Source of the DNA: Dipetalonema caudispina
Lineage: Eukaryota > Nematoda > Chromadorea > Rhabditida > Onchocercidae
Length of the DNA: 64,000 nt
Direction of reading: 5' to 3'
NCBI GenBank assembly: GCA_013365325.1
Contig: JABVXV010000160.1
Location: forward strand, 1 to 64,000
Of the stretch, positions 58,301-64,000 are shown piece after piece. Under the pieces are notes generated by a model, which was not told where the DNA came from, did not search any database, and saw only the letters and a list, made by a program, of their open reading frames with translations. Every line of letters begins with the position of its first letter. Position 1 is the first letter of the stretch. The translations under genes and the position numbers were made by a program.

Positions 58301-59134
58301 TTGGATAATTAAAATGTGTTTAGCTTTAAAATATTTTGTTTTATAAGGTTAGCAAAATATTTTGGCAGTTAAATTAAATAATTACAGTTTTTCTGTCCCA
58401 AACACAATATGCATTTGCAATTTGAAAATTAAGTATTTTGAAAATTTTCGAAATAAAAATTAGTGCACTGTGTTTGCAAAGCTGTGATTATTGCAAAATT
58501 TTTTGTTGAAATAAAAAGAAAAATTTTTAAGCATAACTTCAAATGTTACATTTTTTTTTTTATAATTTATTGACATTTTTTTTTCGAATATTTTACAGTA
58601 ATTTAAATTTCATTTCCACTTTGATAGTATTTACTAAACTTCATGATGGTAACAAAAAAAAAAAAAAAAAAATCCTAAATTACATAACAATTTTCTTTAC
58701 TGCAATGTAATAACAGTACGAGTACGAGTAAAATAATTCCTATTAATTTGTAACTAGCAATAATTAAAATGATTCAGTTCAAAATTTTAAACTATTTCTC
58801 TTGAGAAAAAAAGCGAAGAGAAAGAAATTTTATAATATTGATTAATTAAAAATTTGACATGCATAAGAAATTGAAACTTCTGCCAATTTTTTGTTTTTTC
58901 CGTGATGATCATTTTCACTTTATGTTAAGAAAAGAAACGATAGTATCAGTTTAGTGTTGTTTGTATTATTTTATAAAATTTAATTCATAATTTCATGCAA
59001 ACTATCGATTATTTGAAATTTTTCATTTCGGTACAAAAAGTTACATGAAATTTTCAGTTGTATTGTTTATTGTTGATAAAATCATACCTGTGATTCCTAG
59101 AATACATACACATACACATATGTATATAATAATC
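55311..59134. other. Intergenic region with weak exon-like pieces
   Basis: No complete gene is seen. Two plus-strand pieces look like exons: 55779-55851 (after TTGCAG, containing YDGKADDHTKKYCSNG, before CGA|GTGAGA; it stays open to a TGA at 55885), and 56717-56773 (after AAACAG, containing RLRIPVEKGKFKSSV, before GTAAGC). They could belong to a small unmodelled plus-strand gene or an upstream exon of the carboxypeptidase transcript, but I cannot link them. The rest is AT-rich with A/T runs. Confidence 0.4.
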
Positions 59135-60939
59135 ATGATATCTTCTTATTCTATTATTCTCACACTGATACTATTCCAGACAAGTGCTTCAATCTTAAGC
59201 GAAATTAAAAGGTTTGGTAAATTATGTCTTATCATAATTATAATTGCAATCATAATTCATTAGCATTGGATATTAATATTTGCTTGACAATGTGCATATC
59301 ATATTAGCTGATAATTATTATCAAATAATCTATTAGTTTATTCATAGTTGCTAACCATAATATCATAACGTGATACAAAATTGAAAATTAGTTTTCTGGG
59401 AATTTAAGATTTTTTAAATTTTAAATTTGAAAATAACTAATTGTACTCGTTATTTAGAATTCATTCTGTTCTTCGAATTATTCCTAAAAATGTTGAACAA
59501 CTACAATTTTTGTCTACATTATATCTTGCCGACGATGAAATGGTATAATTTTTCTTTTCTTTATGTTTTGTTCATTTGATAAATGGAAAATATTAACTTT
59601 GAGTAAGAAAAAAGTGACCAAAAATTGAAAAAAAAAATTCATCATAAATAAATTAATATCCCAATATAACATAATTTACATTCATAAAATGAAATGAATT
59701 AATAAACTTTTACCAATATATTTGTTTGCAATTGCAAATAAATAGTAATGCTAAATTCAATTTTAATAAAAATAGTGGAAATCAGAACTTTTTTGACTTG
59801 AATTTTAGGCAGATTTTTGGAAACCACCAACAAGGATTAATGAAACCGTCCATGTTATGATTCATCCAGGATTTCTGGACAAATTTAGTCAGTTATTAGA
59901 AAACAAAACAATTCCTTATCATATTGAAATTAATGATTTTGCACGGTAAGCTATCAGCCAACAATTTTCATCATAATGATAGACTTTTATTTTCCACAAG
60001 CATTTTCTGATTAAAATATGGTTTGATCCAATACTTGTTTGGTTTCCTTTTTCCCTGAAAATTTTGATTACAGATTATTACTACCTTATTAATATATGTA
60101 TTTTTTTTATCATTTTGTTATTTTGTGCAACAAATTTATTAGTTTGTTCAACTTTTATCCTTTATTTATGCCTAAAAATTTCGATTTCATTTATTTCGCT
60201 CTTTTCCTCTATTTTTAATAGCTTATTCAACTACTTATTCTCTTAATAAGAAATCAGTTTTAGTATGGAAATTTTTTTTTCCGGTAATTACTGAATGGAA
60301 AATTCTATATAAATTATAATTTTTAATCTTTAGTTTCAATACACTACAAAATGGAAAATTGGCTGAATTTTTGCGTACTTAAATTTCCATTTCAAATTTT
60401 ACTCCCTTATTTGAAGCTGAAAAGCACAACGATAATTCTAATAGTATTTATTTAGATATTTACAAAGCAAACAAGAAATGGTAGCAAGAAGGAATAAGCT
60501 ATTTGGCGAAGAGAGACGACTTTGGGATGGTAATATCAGAAGTTCAAGCATTTTTCTGGGAGGATATCATTCCTATACTGATATCATTCAGTGGTTAAAA
60601 AACCTTGAAAGACAACATAGTAATATTGTAACGGTTAAAAGCATTGGTACCACAAATGAAAAAAGGGTTATCAACGGGGTTAAGGTATGATTTAATTAAG
60701 GAGTATCAAATTAGGCTATTATTACACTAATAGTTCGATATTGATTCCTTACTAAATTAAAACTTCTTAAGATTGATTTTGTCAATATTAGCTTAGCTAT
60801 TTAAGTCTTAATATGTATATCTAATACTTTTTGTTTTACCCGTCACATAAGAAAGGATTCCTAATAATATTTTTTGCTTATTTATATAATCATTAATTAT
60901 TTATTTTTAATTTTTGAAATTATAACTGTATTATTAGTA

Positions 60940-61002
<63 letters not shown>

Positions 61003-63806
61003 TTAATAATTAATGCTTGGTTTATTCAGTTTGGCAAGGAAAAAGAAGCACTAGTAGTTTACAAAATAAAATTCAAATTTATGCAATTTTCTAGCTTGGG
61101 ACGAAACATGTCAACTCAAAACCGGTAGTTTGGATCGATGCCGGTATTCATGCCAGAGAATGGGCAGCTGTCCATACTGCACTGTATTTAATTAAACGAG
61201 TATTTTATTAAATCATTTTTTATTAAACCTTTTTTCTTTTCTCAAGTCTGATTTTTTTAGTAAATTTTCCAAACTGTATGCTTACAGAAACATTGCAACT
61301 CTATTTCATGAAATTAGTTATATAAGATAATTAATTGATCAATGACGTTAATACCATTGCATGTTACTCAGATTTCGTAATAATTTTTTCATTTTAGTAG
61401 CTTGAAAAATTTAAGAACCTTAAAAATAGAATATGTCAAAGGAATAAATATTATCTACAGAGAATTTAAAATTTCATGTAAATCATGTCAAACAACGAAT
61501 TTATATCAAGGATTTGTAGCTAATTAACGAATATTATTCGAATCCGAAAATTACGGAATATTTGCAACTACTGGATATTTACATCTATCCATGTCTAAAT
61601 CCCGATGGTTATGAATATACGCGATCAAAACCAGACGATCCAGCTGTAAATTTTTGCTTTTGTCGGAAAGATCGAACACTTGTTATTTGTTTTGAAAGAA
61701 TTCTTTTATTCACCGTTTTTTTTTTTTTGTTTTTGCAAAGTAATGAATTCAATTATTTCGTCAATCCGATCTATTTCTTGTTTTTTTCAATTGCACTATC
61801 AGACAAAATGAAATGTGTATAGAGTTAGCTATCAATGTCCATTCAATAATTTTCCAACTGTTTGCTTATTTTTCCTTTTTCCCGCAAAATTTTGGTAATT
61901 TATCTAAGGTTTTGTAAATCTCCTGAAAAAAATCTTTTTTCAACTTCAATTTATAAAATAACAGTTGAGTTGAGCGTGAAAAATAAAAAACAAAAGAGAT
62001 CAATTCCAGTTTTAATCGTTAATTTGAAGATTCGATTATGGCGTAAAAATCGCGGATCAAAATATTATGAATGGCAGGATGGCAAACAACGTTGTCAAGG
62101 AGTTGATTTAAATCGAAATTTTGCCTTTCATTTTGGTGGTAATACTTTCGTAAAATCTCATTTATATTTATATATATGTATTTGCAGTAAACATCTTTAA
62201 TGAAAAAAGTAACTACCATAGTACTGATAACTTTTTATTGTTTTATATTAATTACATTTCATATGCATATATATATATATATATATATACGTTTGCGTAT
62301 TTGTAGTAGAACAGGATAGCAAATTTAAGGATTACAAATTTAAATTTAGGATTTAAAGTTTTTGATGAAAAAACTGTTTGCACATGGACAAAATTACAGT
62401 TTAATTACATAATAAAATATTTAGAGAGATCTAAAGATGATTTAAAAAACGACGAAGCACTTGCAGATGAGAAATAACTGATTTCAAATTTTGCTGATAT
62501 TCAAATTTAGGAGCAGTTTAAAAGTATTTGCAAATTTTTCTTCTAATGGAAAAAAGTAATTTAAGTTAAGACGCTGAAATTATTGCAAAGTATTCTAATA
62601 TTATATTGAAATATGGACAAAATTCTTGCATCGTGAAGCTTAATTAATTACTAATACTTGCGGAAACAGGGAAATGTCAAAATAATCTCATGAAAATAAA
62701 TATTTCTGAATTTTCTAATTAAGCAGTTTTTTTTTTCGAAAAATCAATTGCATTATAGTTAAACAACTGTAATCATTGTTGCTTGAATCTTCTAACTCAT
62801 TTTCTACTTTTGTTTTAAGCATCATTTTCGATTACACATTTTTTTATTTATCAGCCATTTAATTTAAATTAAATTTCGAAAAATCAATTGCGTTATAGTT
62901 AAACAACTGTAATTATGTTAATAAACATTAATAGCATATTTTATCAATTTCAAATTTATTTCTGTTAGATGAGAGAAGAAACGCGGAAGAAATCTTTTCC
63001 TTTTTTTTTCTTTCAGAAATCTTCGTGGTCTATAATTTTGTTTTTTATATGCTCAATTAGTTGGAAATATTTTCAGAATCCGGTTCCAGTTTTTCACCAT
63101 GTTCGAATATTTATAGTGGCAAGCACGCATTTAGCGAACCAGAAACAAAGCTAATCTTTTTCATTTTTTAAAATTTTTAGGCACTTCATTTTTTTTTTGC
63201 TGAGCATATAAGCTGTTGGACTTGTGGAAAAGGGATTTATTGATCTTTAGGCTTTTTTAGCTTTAAATTTGTGAAATAAGTATGCATAATTCGCAGAAAT
63301 TATAGGGATAGAACATTCTCCTTCCTTAAATCATCGCTATGTTGCAATATTTCGACATTTGTAAAATTCATGAAAGTGAAAAATTTTTTAAATGACTTTT
63401 AAAAATTTCCTATTCCCTCTTTTTCTTTTCATCTAAAAGTTAAATTGTGAAGTAAAAATTAGGATGTCCACTCTCCATTGTCTTACTAAAAAATATCTCT
63501 TATAGGGCCGTACGTGACGCCATATTACCACTACGTGAACAGATAAAAGCATATATAACATTACATACTTATTCGCAACTTTGGATTTATCCGTATTCAC
63601 ATGTGAAAAATGCATATTCGTCTGATATTAATGATTTAGTAAGTATTAAATGTCCTCTAAATTTGAAAAAAAAAAAAACTTCAATCACAAAAAAATATAC
63701 AAAAAAAAAAAATAATTTCAGAAAGCAGTTGCAAAAGAAGCTGTAAATTCATTAATGAAATTGTATGGAACAAAATATGAATATGGTACCGGGCCTGAAG
63801 TTATAT
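59135..63806 (+). CDS. Secreted M14A zinc metallocarboxypeptidase, 3' end cut by the window
   Basis: Ten exons: 59135-59211, 59458-59542, 59809-59945, 60456-60684, 61095-61199, 61520-61645, 62030-62138, 63077-63149, 63506-63638, 63722-63806, all in phase. A signal peptide (MISSYSIILTLILFQTSAS) is followed by an activation-peptide-like segment of about 100 residues, then the peptidase domain: IFLGGYHSYTDIIQWL, zinc ligands His195 and Glu198 in AGIHAREW, NPDGYEYT, the substrate-binding RLWRK and DLNRNF, the Cys of FSPCSNIYSG, FSEPETK, and the third zinc ligand His334 in TLHTYSQLW. It ends at YGTGPEVI|GTAAGT; the catalytic Glu270-equivalent exon lies beyond the window. It should cleave C-terminal residues outside the cell. 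A GC donor follows 63149. An upstream ATG at 59045 is in frame but adds His/Thr repeats, so 59135 is preferred. Confidence 0.93.
60936..61001. repeat. (TA)n microsatellite
   Basis: About 30 TA units in the carboxypeptidase intron between exons 60456-60684 and 61095-61199. Confidence 0.95.
62263..62290. repeat. (TA)n microsatellite
   Basis: A short TA run in the 0.9-kb carboxypeptidase intron after 62138. Confidence 0.92.
62734..62913. repeat. Two 40-bp direct repeats 140 bp apart
   Basis: Copies at 62734-62773 and 62874-62913 differ at one position (ATTGCATTATAG against ATTGCGTTATAG). Both lie in the long carboxypeptidase intron. They look like an intronic segmental duplication. Confidence 0.9.
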
Positions 63807-64000
63807 GTAAGTAATTCACTTTTTAAACTGATAACATCAATACTCTAAAAATATTACAAGCGAAAAAAAAAATCATAGATTAATGAATGTTGTAAAATAT
63901 GAATAGGAAAATTAATGAAAATATGCTGTAAAACATATAAACCAAACAATTAATAAAAGGATTTTAGAATTTTAAGTAAAAATAAACAATAAGATATCAT

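Overview
This window is nuclear DNA from a small-genome metazoan, most likely a nematode and possibly a filarial-type (spirurid) one. The sequence is strongly AT-rich and full of simple repeats. Genes are split into many exons of about 60-240 bp, many of them separated by introns of 60-400 bp. The proteins that can be read are animal housekeeping proteins (alpha-tubulin, TFB1M, guanylate kinase, SRFBP1/BUD22, an M14 carboxypeptidase). The nematode assignment is inference: no rRNA, tRNA or other marker is present to fix the species. All gene models were built by hand from splice signals, reading-phase continuity and family knowledge.

Layout. At 14-100 (minus) there is one likely exon of a gene that runs off the left edge. 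From 101 to 12.2 kb nothing can be modelled firmly; it holds an (AAT)n array, a foldback repeat, CA/GT tracts and one weak secreted-protein candidate. At 12.2-16.5 kb (minus) lies an 11-exon, divergent alpha-tubulin. From 16.5 to 22.3 kb is a gene-poor head-to-head interval. At 22.3-44.9 kb (plus) lies a roughly 38-exon gene for a protein of about 1,590 residues that I do not recognise: an Arg/Ser/Tyr-rich basic N-terminus, a long acidic disordered middle with a Glu/Asp run, tandemly duplicated exons, and a charged, partly coiled-coil C-terminus. At 45.7-47.5 kb (plus) there are unassigned exon-like segments.

At 47.6-55.3 kb, three housekeeping genes stand in a row on the minus strand: guanylate kinase, then TFB1M (mitochondrial 12S rRNA dimethyladenosine transferase), then SRFBP1/BUD22 (ribosome-biogenesis-type). 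Two of them deal with rRNA or ribosome function, and each has a splice-acceptor-like site just before its ATG, so they may form a trans-spliced operon. From 55.3 to 59.1 kb is intergenic with weak exon-like pieces. At 59.1 kb to the right edge (plus) lies a secreted M14A zinc carboxypeptidase, cut off by the window end before its catalytic glutamate.

The observations most worth following are: the alpha-tubulin, with Gln in place of acetylatable Lys40, a short tail without Glu, a GC donor and an intron lacking an AG acceptor; the exon-duplicated acidic giant with many phase-0 exons; an in-frame 9-residue repeat block in one of its introns; and the possible guk-TFB1M-BUD22 operon.
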